The position numbers and the translations under genes were made by a program. The notes under the pieces were generated by a model. It ran no database searches and was not told where the DNA came from. It saw only the letters and a program-made list of their open reading frames with translations. From Gloeocapsa sp. PCC 73106 (lineage in GTDB: Bacteria > Cyanobacteriota > Cyanobacteriia > Cyanobacteriales > Gloeocapsaceae), in contig NZ_ALVY01000222.1 of assembly GCF_000332035.1 (NCBI RefSeq), positions 1-64,000 of the forward strand: DNA of 64,000 bases, given 5' to 3'. Within the stretch, counting starts at the first letter, position 1. Each line of letters starts with the position of its first letter. This document shows positions 33,912 to 42,645 of the stretch, piece after piece.

Positions 33912-36900
33912 ATGTCATCAGGTGATTATCGACGCTTACATTTAGAGTTGCGGATAAGAAGCGATCGCACAGAGTTGTTAGAGGGATTGGAGAATTGGTT
34001 AAGTCTCGGGTTAATTACTGAAGAGGAGGTGAGGAGACTCTGCCAAGCTTACTTAACTTGTGCTTTACCTGTAGTAGTTGCTGAAATTGTAACTGTGATT
34101 GAACCAGAAGTGGCGCCAGTGGTGACTAATCAACTGCTAGTGCAACTCAAACCAGCCATTTGGGTACAAGTTTGGCAAAGTTTCAAGGCAGAGATTAGCG
34201 TGCGTTGGTTACTATTGCTAGGCATATTTTTGGTAGTAGTGTCTTCAGTCGTACTAGCAGCTAGTGCTTGGCAAGATTTCTCACCCACCAAACAATACAT
34301 ACTACTATATATTTACACTTTGGCTTTTTGGGGTACAGGGATTTGGACGAGTAGGATTTCCAATCTACCATTAACGGCTCAGACTTTGCAAACTTTGAGC
34401 TTGTTGTTAATTCCGGTGAACTTTTGGGCGATGGATACTCTAGGGTTGTGGACGGATTTTGAGGGGATCATTACCATGGCGATCGCCAGCGTGACTCTTA
34501 CTGGTATTTGTCTCTGGCAAAATCGTAGTCGATACAATCTCTCGAGTAGTTTAAATTTTCTCACTCTCAGCTATTTGCATTGGGGATGGAGTTGGCTGCG
34601 GTTTCCGGTGATTGCTATTTACGTAGGAGGAATAATTACTTTTTTAGTTCTGCAATTTCTCAGCCCTAGACGTCAGATTGGGGTTAGTTTGATCATTTAC
34701 TGCTTTTTACTCATTTTAGCTAGGGGAATTTTTGTAGCCCAAATTCCGTTAAATCAACTGGGCTTAGTTATTGCTGTGATGGGTTGGTTGATAGCTAATG
34801 AAAAACTACAGCAAAAAATCAAAAGATGGTCTCCTGTGATAGGCTTTAGTCTCATACTAGTCGCTTTGATAGTCACAGTGACAGAGAAATTGCCCTGGCA
34901 AGGTCTAATAGTTCTCATTATAGCTTTAGAGGTTAATTTTAGCTATTTACGTCGCTATTGGCAAAAACGCTATGTTTTAGTCATTTTTTTGCTGGGTTTA
35001 CAGGGCTTTTTCGTAATAGCAAGATTGATACCTCAGGAAATCAAAAGCTTATTACAGAGGAGTTGGGCAATATTCCATCAAGCCTTAAATTCTCCCGTGA
35101 GTGATTATAGCTTCAGCTTATTGATCTATTTAGCTATTTTTCTGGTTTTCACAGACTGGTTATACAGACAAAATCAGACAAAAATAGGCTTATTTGGGGA
35201 AAGATTGAGTCTGGGATTGGGTTTGGTTTTAAGTTTAATCGCTAGTTCCAATCCCGTGGCGCGATCGCTCAACTTAGTTTTCAGTACAATTACTTTAATT
35301 ATTCTAGCTTATCGTCGTAGGGGTAGCTTTCGCGTCTATTTTGCTCATATTGTTACCTTAATCGCGATCGTCGCTATTCTTGACTGCTTATTCCCGGATT
35401 TAACCCTAAAACAATGGATAATTATTTTCTTGGGGATGATGACGAGTGAGTTGATTCTGAGTACCCGCCTTCGGGGAGTTGTGTCAGAGAGTTGTTGGTG
35501 GTTAGGATTGAGCCTGGGAATTTGGACTTATCTGCTGCTATTTGAGGGATTTTTAGAATCTAGCTTTAGTCTGGTGTGGTTAATAATGCCCGTGACTTTA
35601 ACTGGGATTATTCCGGGTTATCCAAGAGAAAATAAAGTGAAAGCAGCTTTATTTAGCTCTATAGCGGTAATTTTAGTTCAAGGATTGGCTGTTTGGCAGT
35701 TTAAAACTCGTTTGCTGAGTCTAATTGTCGGGACGGTGTTAATGGGGATTAATTATCGGTTCATACCCAACCAATATACGGCGCGCATTCATTGGGGTTT
35801 GATTTTGGGTTTAGTCAGTAGTTTACTCTCACCCCTATTGAGATCGTCTGATGGGTGGTTGGTGAGTGCGATCGCCCTATTGTTACTGTGGCTCATCCCA
35901 GATTATACGCGTCAACGATATCCCAATTACTCTCAAGCCGCTGATTTCTGGGGTACAGTACTCTCTATCACCTTACTAGTTTTAGTGAGTTTGACACCTC
36001 AATGGCAAGTTTTAGGAGGTATCGGGATCATGATCATAGCTTTTCTTGAGCGCGATCGCCGTCACCATCAACCTATCTTAATCTTTGGTGTTGCATGGCT
36101 GATAGAAATAGCCTTAGTCACAGTTACAGAAGATATTTTAAGCCTAGCTGTAGCCAACGTAATTGTAGGGTTGTTGAGTTTAACTATCAGAGACTGGTTA
36201 AGGTCAAAAAACCGTTATTTAGCGTTGTTACCTCTATTTTATGCCGGTATTGGTTTTATTTGTCGTCTCGATTACTTTACACCCTATACGGGTTTATTAA
36301 CTATAGGTATAGCGTTGACGGGAGTAGGAGTAGGTAGTTTACGCAGGGAATGGAAAACGATTACTATTCTCTCAATGGTGGGTATTTCCCTGGGCGTTTA
36401 CGAAATTTTACTCTATTTTCTCTGGCCCATATCTCCCGAAGAGATGGCCAAACAGTTGACGCTTTTGGCTTTAGCTACAGCAGGTATCGCCGTCGCTTAT
36501 CGTATTGGCTCTAAGTGGGTTGAGGAAGTCAAAATCTTTGCTCATATTCACTGGGCGATCGCCGGTAGCTTACAACTTCTCAGTGTTATCTTGAGATTAC
36601 ACAATCCCTGGAATATTTTACTGGCTTTGGTACTTAGCGCCTACGCTTTAATTGAGGGAAGGGATTTACACAATCGACAGAAAAACTGGTGGGTATACGC
36701 CGGTATCATCCAAATCAGCTTAGTAGGGGATTATTTACCCGAGGTTTTAAACCCAGTAAAAGTAATTTTAGCTTGTATAATCGCTGGGCTAATCTATCAA
36801 ATACCTTGGCAGAGTTGGGGATGGCAATCTCAACCTTGGCATCGTAGCGCTAGTATCATACCCGCTTTTACCGCTTTAATCAGTAATCCAGGGTATTGGA

Positions 36901-37460
36901 ATTTACTGGCTGTGGCTTTATTTTATTTACAATTGGGTAGGACGCAACAAATCCGTTGGACTTATTTGAGTTTGGGTTTTGCTAACTGGGCGATCGCTCG
37001 TTGGCTAATAGCGCACAATTATCTAGACTTAATTTGGTATGTTTCCCTAGTAGGGTTATCTATTAACTATGTCGCTACGGTTGATCCCTGGTTACAATTA
37101 CCCAGTCACAAACGCGAACGACATTATTTACGTCTGATAGGAACTGGTATCATTGCTCTAGTTGCTCTGTTATTGCATCAAGAAACTGGAATTACACCAG
37201 CTATTTTAGGTTTATTGAGCGTTTTCCTCGGGTTAGCTTTAAAAATTCGCGCTTTTTTATACGTAGGTACTCTAAGTTTTACCCTGACTATCTTTTATCA
37301 ACTAGTTGTGCTCAGTGTTGTCTATTCTTTCCTAAAATGGATTCTTGGTTTAATTATCGGTGTTGCTCTAATTAGTATCGCGGCTAATTTTGAGCGTCGT
37401 CGGGACCAAATTGTAATAGTATGGCAACAGTGGCTTACTCAGTTGGAACAATGGGAATAG
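33912..37460 (+). CDS. giant polytopic membrane protein, DUF2157-like N-terminus
   Basis: The 1182-residue protein starts with a cytoplasmic helical region of about 95 residues (LLEGLENWLSLGLITEEEVR), like the start of DUF2157 proteins. The rest is an almost unbroken series of hydrophobic helices, probably more than 30, with short polar loops. No catalytic motif is visible. The overall composition (Leu, Ile, Trp) and length suggest a scaffold or transporter-like role, but none is known to me. The downstream J-domain gene overlaps its end, which suggests that the membrane protein and a chaperone-like partner are made together. Confidence 0.7.
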   Translation: MSSGDYRRLHLELRIRSDRTELLEGLENWLSLGLITEEEVRRLCQAYLTCALPVVVAEIVTVIEPEVAPVVTNQLLVQLKPAIWVQVWQSFKAEISVRWLLLLGIFLVVVSSVVLAASAWQDFSPTKQYILLYIYTLAFWGTGIWTSRISNLPLTAQTLQTLSLLLIPVNFWAMDTLGLWTDFEGIITMAIASVTLTGICLWQNRSRYNLSSSLNFLTLSYLHWGWSWLRFPVIAIYVGGIITFLVLQFLSPRRQIGVSLIIYCFLLILARGIFVAQIPLNQLGLVIAVMGWLIANEKLQQKIKRWSPVIGFSLILVALIVTVTEKLPWQGLIVLIIALEVNFSYLRRYWQKRYVLVIFLLGLQGFFVIARLIPQEIKSLLQRSWAIFHQALNSPVSDYSFSLLIYLAIFLVFTDWLYRQNQTKIGLFGERLSLGLGLVLSLIASSNPVARSLNLVFSTITLIILAYRRRGSFRVYFAHIVTLIAIVAILDCLFPDLTLKQWIIIFLGMMTSELILSTRLRGVVSESCWWLGLSLGIWTYLLLFEGFLESSFSLVWLIMPVTLTGIIPGYPRENKVKAALFSSIAVILVQGLAVWQFKTRLLSLIVGTVLMGINYRFIPNQYTARIHWGLILGLVSSLLSPLLRSSDGWLVSAIALLLLWLIPDYTRQRYPNYSQAADFWGTVLSITLLVLVSLTPQWQVLGGIGIMIIAFLERDRRHHQPILIFGVAWLIEIALVTVTEDILSLAVANVIVGLLSLTIRDWLRSKNRYLALLPLFYAGIGFICRLDYFTPYTGLLTIGIALTGVGVGSLRREWKTITILSMVGISLGVYEILLYFLWPISPEEMAKQLTLLALATAGIAVAYRIGSKWVEEVKIFAHIHWAIAGSLQLLSVILRLHNPWNILLALVLSAYALIEGRDLHNRQKNWWVYAGIIQISLVGDYLPEVLNPVKVILACIIAGLIYQIPWQSWGWQSQPWHRSASIIPAFTALISNPGYWNLLAVALFYLQLGRTQQIRWTYLSLGFANWAIARWLIAHNYLDLIWYVSLVGLSINYVATVDPWLQLPSHKRERHYLRLIGTGIIALVALLLHQETGITPAILGLLSVFLGLALKIRAFLYVGTLSFTLTIFYQLVVLSVVYSFLKWILGLIIGVALISIAANFERRRDQIVIVWQQWLTQLEQWE

Positions 37461-38257
37461 GATTATGTTTGTTTTTAATCTTTTTTGGCGTCGTTTGCTG
37501 GTTTTTTTTTACTCTAGAAGCTAAACCTGTACCCAGGGGAGAATATTGTGAACTTGCTTGTCTCTGGGAAGATGCCCCCCAAAGCGCTCTTAAGGGCCAA
37601 TCCTACCACCTGGCCACGCCCTTCGCTTCTATTTTTATCCCTACTTGGCATCATTTTTATCGCAGCAATTTAGGTAAACCTGAAATAGATTACTGGGAAT
37701 GGAGGAGTTTTCCTGCATCTGACTCGGTTTGTCCAGAATTAACCGCTTTACTAGCTTCAAAATCTCCAAATACCGCCGTTAAGTCTATTTTATTGCAATT
37801 AGCCTCAGCACCAGTTGACCCATTCCAAGAGGGTGATTTTGGGCAACAAATTCAAAACTATCTTTTATTCAAAGATTGGCATCAAGCTAGTTATCATGTT
37901 TTGGGAGAAAAAAGTCTAGCTGGTGTTTACCAAGTGTGTTTTAATACTTCCTGGGATACAATTAAGCAAATTCTGGGACAAAGAGAAGGCAAATGGTGGC
38001 AAGTACTCAATGTCAATCCCGAGGCTACGGTTTCAGAGGTAGAACAAGCTTACAAGTTATTGATTCGTCATTGGCATCCTGATCTTAATAGTAGCCCCCA
38101 TTCTCATCAGATGGCTATTATGATCAACTCAGCTTATCAGGATTATAAGAGTTTATCCCCAGTGCGATCGCTTAGTCCTTTCTTCAGTCTTTTGTACAAA
38201 ATATATACTTTTTTCTCTTCCTTAAAATTATCCCCTTTACTCAAAGTAAGAAACTGA
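37451..38257 (+). CDS. membrane-anchored J-domain protein
   Basis: The start ATG 37451 overlaps the preceding stop by 10 bases; an ATG at 37421 would add 10 residues. The 268 residues begin with one membrane helix (MGIGLCLFLIFFGVVCWFFF). A middle region of unknown type follows, and the J-domain lies at about 182-235: WWQVLNVNPEATVSEVEQAY, then HWHPDLNSS with the HPD triad at 209-211, then AYQDYKSL. J-domains recruit and stimulate Hsp70 proteins. A J-domain at the C-terminal end, facing the cytoplasm, could bring DnaK to the membrane, perhaps to its giant membrane neighbour. The remaining tail is hydrophobic-basic. Confidence 0.85.
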   Translation: MGIGLCLFLIFFGVVCWFFFTLEAKPVPRGEYCELACLWEDAPQSALKGQSYHLATPFASIFIPTWHHFYRSNLGKPEIDYWEWRSFPASDSVCPELTALLASKSPNTAVKSILLQLASAPVDPFQEGDFGQQIQNYLLFKDWHQASYHVLGEKSLAGVYQVCFNTSWDTIKQILGQREGKWWQVLNVNPEATVSEVEQAYKLLIRHWHPDLNSSPHSHQMAIMINSAYQDYKSLSPVRSLSPFFSLLYKIYTFFSSLKLSPLLKVRN

Positions 38258-38263
38258 TATTTA

Positions 38264-39997
38264 ATGCTCAATACTGAGTGGAACAAACAATCGGAATTTG
38301 CACAAAATCTCAAATTAATTGTTTTGGCAACTATTTTAGGCACTCTCTATAGTGTTGCCCTAATAAAATCTGCTATTATCCCTGCTAATGTAGATTGGCT
38401 AATTAATGTTAAAGATCCATCGCAACACTACTTGAGTTGGGTATTTTACCAGCAAGATCTTAACTGGTATTTTCCTTTAACTTTTACTTCTAGATTGCTC
38501 TATCCTACCGGTATAGCCATTAGTTATACTGATGCTCTTCCTTTATTTGCGGTTATCGCTAAAATCTTTACTACTGAACCTTTTCAATACTTTGGTTTAT
38601 CTATAGTTATTAACCATGTTCTTCAGTTATTTTTTGGCTTTAAAATCGGTCAAGTAATTTCTCGTAATAATTTTATTTACTCTTTACTTAGTGGTTTAGT
38701 TATTCTGCTTTGTCCACCTTTGACTTGGAGATTAGTTGGCCATATTGCCTTAGCTAATTTTTGGTTAATTGTTTGTGTTCTCTGGTTGTATCTGAAAGAG
38801 TATCAAGCCTATAATTTCAATCAAGTTGTTCTCCCTCAAATGTTCCTCAGCTTTTTAGTTGGAGGAATCCACGTTTATTTAGTCCCGATGATATTTTCGA
38901 TCACAGCTGCCACTTATTTTAAATTATATTTATTCAAAGAAATAAACTTGCCTCAGTTATTTAGGTGGACTATATATACTCTAATTCCTTTATTGCTCGC
39001 TTGGTTAATTTTTGGATATCTTTCGAGTGCAAGCACTACAGAATCAGAGGGTTATGGAATTTTAAGTATGAATTTACTTGCGCCGATTAATTCTATGGGA
39101 TTGTCTATAATATTGCCTAAACTTCCTATTGCTTTTAGTGAACAATCAGAGGGATTTAATTATTTAGGATTAGGGGTAATTCTTTTAATTATTCCCAATA
39201 TCTTACATATTAAACGATCCTGGTATAAACTTTGGCAACCTAACTTACTTCCTTTGACTGTTGTCTGTATTTTACTCACTCTTTTTGCGATTAGTTCTAC
39301 TGTTACCCTGGGACCTTATATTATTTTAGCTATTCCACTACCAGAGTTTATTTTAAAATGTTTTAGTATCTTTAGAGCGACTGGAAGATTTTTTTGGCCC
39401 GTCAATATTGCGATTACCATCGGTGTTTTAGCTATAACTTATCAGTATTGGCAGAAATGGCGAGCTATAATTTTAGTTATCTTAATACTCTGTATACAAT
39501 ATGTGGATTTAGCCCCACTGAGGTCAGATATAAGATATTGGACTAATCGAGAGTTACAACCATTACCCTTGGTATCGCCACTCTGGCGGGAATTAGGGGA
39601 AAATCATCAAAAACTGATAGTTTTGCCAGCTTATCAATGTGGGGTAGAGGAAACTCCCTTGGGAGAGTTTAGGGCTTTTGCTTTCATCGCGACGCAACAA
39701 AAAATGATGCTTAATAGTTTCCAAGCGTCTCGTCTTTCCCCTGATGCGGGAGAAATTCACTGTGAAGAATTACCAAAACAAGCCAAAGCGGGTAATTTAG
39801 AAGCTGATGCAGCTTATGTTTTTACTCCTGAATTCTATAACGAAATAGATAAAGATAAGATAACTTCTCACTCTTGTAAATCTGTAGATGGGCTAATTTT
39901 GTGTACTCACCAGATTTCCGCCAAATCCAAAACAAACCCAGGTAAAACATCCTCTCCTGATAACTTTTGTGGACTTGGCAAGATTTCAACTTCTTGA
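38264..39997 (+). CDS. polytopic membrane protein, DUF6311-like (GT-C-type glycosyltransferase candidate)
   Basis: The 577-residue protein has about a dozen membrane helices and a C-terminal soluble domain from about 420. The N-terminal loop WLINVKDPSQHYLSWVFYQQ and LYPTGIAISYTDALPLFAVI resemble DUF6311 proteins, which look like GT-C lipid-linked glycosyltransferases with acidic residues in the first outer loop. The C-terminal domain begins after LAPLRSDIRYWTNREL and contains LIVLPAYQCG. The last 91 bases overlap the Uma2 gene on the other strand. It begins 6 bases after the J-domain gene. Confidence 0.7.
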   Translation: MLNTEWNKQSEFAQNLKLIVLATILGTLYSVALIKSAIIPANVDWLINVKDPSQHYLSWVFYQQDLNWYFPLTFTSRLLYPTGIAISYTDALPLFAVIAKIFTTEPFQYFGLSIVINHVLQLFFGFKIGQVISRNNFIYSLLSGLVILLCPPLTWRLVGHIALANFWLIVCVLWLYLKEYQAYNFNQVVLPQMFLSFLVGGIHVYLVPMIFSITAATYFKLYLFKEINLPQLFRWTIYTLIPLLLAWLIFGYLSSASTTESEGYGILSMNLLAPINSMGLSIILPKLPIAFSEQSEGFNYLGLGVILLIIPNILHIKRSWYKLWQPNLLPLTVVCILLTLFAISSTVTLGPYIILAIPLPEFILKCFSIFRATGRFFWPVNIAITIGVLAITYQYWQKWRAIILVILILCIQYVDLAPLRSDIRYWTNRELQPLPLVSPLWRELGENHQKLIVLPAYQCGVEETPLGEFRAFAFIATQQKMMLNSFQASRLSPDAGEIHCEELPKQAKAGNLEADAAYVFTPEFYNEIDKDKITSHSCKSVDGLILCTHQISAKSKTNPGKTSSPDNFCGLGKISTS

Positions 39998-40494
39998 TTG
40001 GGACGATAAATTTCTACCTGCTGCTGTTGGCGATTAATTAACCATCCTAGTTTTGCACCATTATCCATATATTCCTTCATTTTGGCGCGAGTCTTTGGAG
40101 TGGAATCACTGGGAGATATTAATTCGACCACAAAATCAGGACACAATGGAGCAAATCTTTCTTTTTCGGCTGGAGTTAAAGCATTCCAACGTCCTATTTC
40201 CACCCAAGAAGCATCTGGGGATCGTTCTGCACCCTTAGGAAGTTTAAAACCAGTAGAAGAATCAAAGGATTTTCCTAGCCGATTTTGGCGACTCCAAGAT
40301 CGTAACTGATAAGTTAGCTCAGCATTGCGATCGCCAGTTTCACTTCCTGTCGGTGGCATAATAATTAATGCTCCTGTAGCTGTACGCTCGAATCTTAAGT
40401 CAAGGTTATTTTGACAAAGCTGAAAAAATTGCTCGTCAGTTAAGTCAATATTTAATTCGAGGAGAGCCGGTAAAGCAATGCTATTAGTGTTCAT
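39907..40494 (-). CDS. Uma2-family (DUF820) protein, second copy
   Basis: The 195-residue protein shares the family pattern seen at 3851-4429: LTDEQFFQLCQNNLDLRFER, LIIMPPTGSETGDRNAEL, RSPDASWV, and the cleaner catalytic motif CPDFVVELISPSDSTPK, followed by GWLINRQQQQVEIYRP. Here the ELxSPSD box is complete, unlike the first copy. The last 91 bases run antisense through the end of the DUF6311-like gene, so the C-terminus (LPGFVLDLAEIW) is encoded in overlap. Confidence 0.88.
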   Translation of the reverse strand: MNTNSIALPALLELNIDLTDEQFFQLCQNNLDLRFERTATGALIIMPPTGSETGDRNAELTYQLRSWSRQNRLGKSFDSSTGFKLPKGAERSPDASWVEIGRWNALTPAEKERFAPLCPDFVVELISPSDSTPKTRAKMKEYMDNGAKLGWLINRQQQQVEIYRPNQEVEILPSPQKLSGEDVLPGFVLDLAEIW

Positions 40495-40629
40495 ATTATT
40501 TATCTATTTGTTTATCTTATCAAAAATTATTGAGGGTAATAAAAAATATCTCTAGAATATGGTGACTTTTTCAAGAGATCTTTTAATGTTTATTTAAATT
40601 TGGAAATAATTTAGAGTGTAAATCTTCTT

Positions 40630-40977
40630 TTAATCAGTGTCTAGGGTATTTAGAGCATTTTCTACCGCTGTAACATAAGCTGCATCATCTTTAGTTTCAG
40701 ATGGTACACGTCCTGCTGAAATTGCAGCTTCGATCAGAGATTGGGCCGTTACTTTTCCAGCTTTAACCGCTTGAGATAGTAAAACACCGCTGGGAATACC
40801 TTGTGGTTCAAAATAACCCTCTCTAGCTAAAGCGACTAAGTCATTGGGCTGAGTTTCTTCACTCGGAGGAGTTTGCGCCAATATATGAGGGTTGACAGTG
40901 ATTACTGAAGCAAAACCAACTGCTGAAAGTGAGCTCAAAACCACAGTGGCTATTGTACCGATAATTAAACGTTTCAT
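40630..40977 (-). CDS. small secreted protein, 115 residues
   Basis: The start at 40977 is set by an AGGAG seven bases upstream; an upstream in-frame ATG at 40992 lacks it. A signal peptide (MKRLIIGTIATVVLSSLSAV, then GFASVITV) precedes a short mature protein with VALAREGYFEPQGIPSGVLL, VKAGKVTAQSLIEAAISAGR and AAYVTAVENALNTLD. The second half is a helical repeat-like unit. No known family or catalytic residue. The GC-poor 90 bases on the C-terminal side have no further gene. Confidence 0.7.
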   Translation of the reverse strand: MKRLIIGTIATVVLSSLSAVGFASVITVNPHILAQTPPSEETQPNDLVALAREGYFEPQGIPSGVLLSQAVKAGKVTAQSLIEAAISAGRVPSETKDDAAYVTAVENALNTLDTD

Positions 40978-41067
40978 AATAATTCTCCTCAAACAAATTA
41001 AATAGTTTTGTTTGCATGATTATTATATAGCAATTATTTAAACTAGGCTAAATCTTTATGTATTAGC

Positions 41068-41661
41068 TCACAAACAGCCACCAGAAAAGGGTTTTTGCGT
41101 TTTGACACTAACATTCTCGTACCCAGCTGCTTGTAGTAGTTGAGTAACTATGACTTGAGTTTGTAGATTGGCTTGAGCTAAAATACCTTCCTTACAAGCG
41201 CTAGCAACTATAGCGTCTTGAGCTCGACGTTCTGCGTCGCTTTGTAGCTCGGGGGCAACATCGGGACCTAGACTAAGAAAACCACGATTATAGTATTTTA
41301 CCTGCGATCGCCTGATGTCAATCTTGCTATCTAGAATCTCTGGAGGGGGTAACAAAATCTCTAAACCTGTTGGGGATTGTTTGATATGTTCAGGTTTTAA
41401 TTGTTCTAAATTGATCCCAGCCCTTACTTCACCTCGAGCGAGATAAACTAGTTCTGTTTTCCCTATTACTAATGTGCCCAGGTTTCGCTCTGCTTGAGTG
41501 GGTATGAGTGATTCACCGGTAAAAATTACCGTGTGCAGTTGACCGACTTGACGCAACTGTTGTACAATTAAAGTCTGATTCTTGGAGCGAATCCCGTCGC
41601 GATATTGCCAAAAACCAATCAAAAATATCAGTGTGAAGCTCCCAATAGCCTTGAATTTCAT
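41068..41661 (-). CDS. DUF4230-domain secreted or membrane-anchored protein
   Basis: The 197-residue protein has an N-terminal hydrophobic helix (AIGSFTLIFLIGFWQY) and then the DUF4230 pattern: LIVQQLRQVGQLHTVIFTG, LVYLARGEVRAGINLEQL, and ILLPPPEILDSKIDIRRSQV followed by KYYNRGFL. DUF4230 is common in cyanobacteria and Firmicutes, with no clear role. Two Cys at the end (SACKEG, GGCL) could form a disulfide. It is divergent from the TPR gene, with 144 bases between. Confidence 0.82.
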   Translation of the reverse strand: MKFKAIGSFTLIFLIGFWQYRDGIRSKNQTLIVQQLRQVGQLHTVIFTGESLIPTQAERNLGTLVIGKTELVYLARGEVRAGINLEQLKPEHIKQSPTGLEILLPPPEILDSKIDIRRSQVKYYNRGFLSLGPDVAPELQSDAERRAQDAIVASACKEGILAQANLQTQVIVTQLLQAAGYENVSVKTQKPFSGGCL

Positions 41662-41805
41662 GGGTTGAATATTTTAAGCGGAATTTAATTTTTACTTTTT
41701 CTCAAACATTTTAAAATTAGAGATGTAAAGACGGATAGAAACTCTCTTCATCATAACCGCATTTACTATAACTAATCAAACAACTAAATTAGGAACTTAT
41801 GTATT

Positions 41806-42642
41806 ATGCCAGCAGACAAAAATAAAAGTTTGAATGTATCAGACCAAGATTATTGGTATTGGTACTATCAGGGTAAAGAAAAAGAGGATCAAGGGGCTTA
41901 TCTAGATGCCCTCAAAGCCTACGAACAAGCTATTTACCTAAGGGGGGATGACTATTGGGTGTGGTACCGTCACGCCAATGTCTTGTACAGTTTGGAACGT
42001 CATAATGAGGTAATCGTTAGTTTAGATAGAGCTTTAGCGATTCGTCCCCAAGATTACTGGGCGTGGTATTATAGAGGTTGCGTTTCACTGGAAGATCTAG
42101 ATAACTATCAAGAAGCCATATTGAGCTTTGAACAGGCGATCGCACAACGTCCTGAAGACTATTGGGCTTGGTATAGACTGGGTGATACTTATCGTCAGTT
42201 GGGTAAATATCAAGATGCGGTCAATAGCTATAAACAAAGTCTATGTAAGCGTCCTGAAGATTATTGGTCTTGGTATCGGATGGGGGATGCTTATCTACGT
42301 TCTGGCGCTTATCAAGAAGCTATTGAAAGCTACAGAAAGGCTTTGTACATAGACTCCGGGAGTTTTTGGGCTTGGTCTAAATTGGGGGATGCTTGGCGTT
42401 ATCTGAGCAATTATCAGCAGGCGATCGCCGGGTATCAAGAAGCTCTCGCTCTCAAACCCGACGATGAGTATAATTGGTATAATCAGGCTTGTTGTGCGGC
42501 TCATCTATCGAGAGTGGAGTTAGCAAACGACTGCTTAGAAAGAGCGATCGCTTTAAATCCCCGAAATCAGGAACTAGCTCAGACGGATTCAGACTTTTGC
42601 CGGATTACTTCTGAGCCATCTTTTCAAAGGGTATTAACGTAG
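41806..42642 (+). CDS. TPR protein with repeated DYWxWY motifs
   Basis: The 278 residues are about seven tetratricopeptide repeats of 34-35 residues, for example YWAWYRLGDTYRQLGKYQDA and YWSWYRMGDAYLRSGAYQEA. Helix A of most repeats opens with the same aromatic box, (D/E)DYW(A/V/S)WY, where ordinary TPRs have only one tryptophan or aromatic. TPRs form a superhelical protein-binding surface; here one face would be lined with Tyr and Trp. The last segment (SDFCRITSEPSFQRVL) is a non-repeat cap common in cyanobacterial TPR proteins. There is no signal peptide or membrane helix. Confidence 0.9.
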   Translation: MPADKNKSLNVSDQDYWYWYYQGKEKEDQGAYLDALKAYEQAIYLRGDDYWVWYRHANVLYSLERHNEVIVSLDRALAIRPQDYWAWYYRGCVSLEDLDNYQEAILSFEQAIAQRPEDYWAWYRLGDTYRQLGKYQDAVNSYKQSLCKRPEDYWSWYRMGDAYLRSGAYQEAIESYRKALYIDSGSFWAWSKLGDAWRYLSNYQQAIAGYQEALALKPDDEYNWYNQACCAAHLSRVELANDCLERAIALNPRNQELAQTDSDFCRITSEPSFQRVLT

Positions 42643-42645
42643 CTT

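Noticed and set aside
41806-42642. Tandem-repeat array considered as a CRISPR or satellite
   Set aside because: The periodicity is 102 bases, in frame, and encodes TPR motifs; there are no constant repeats with unique spacers.
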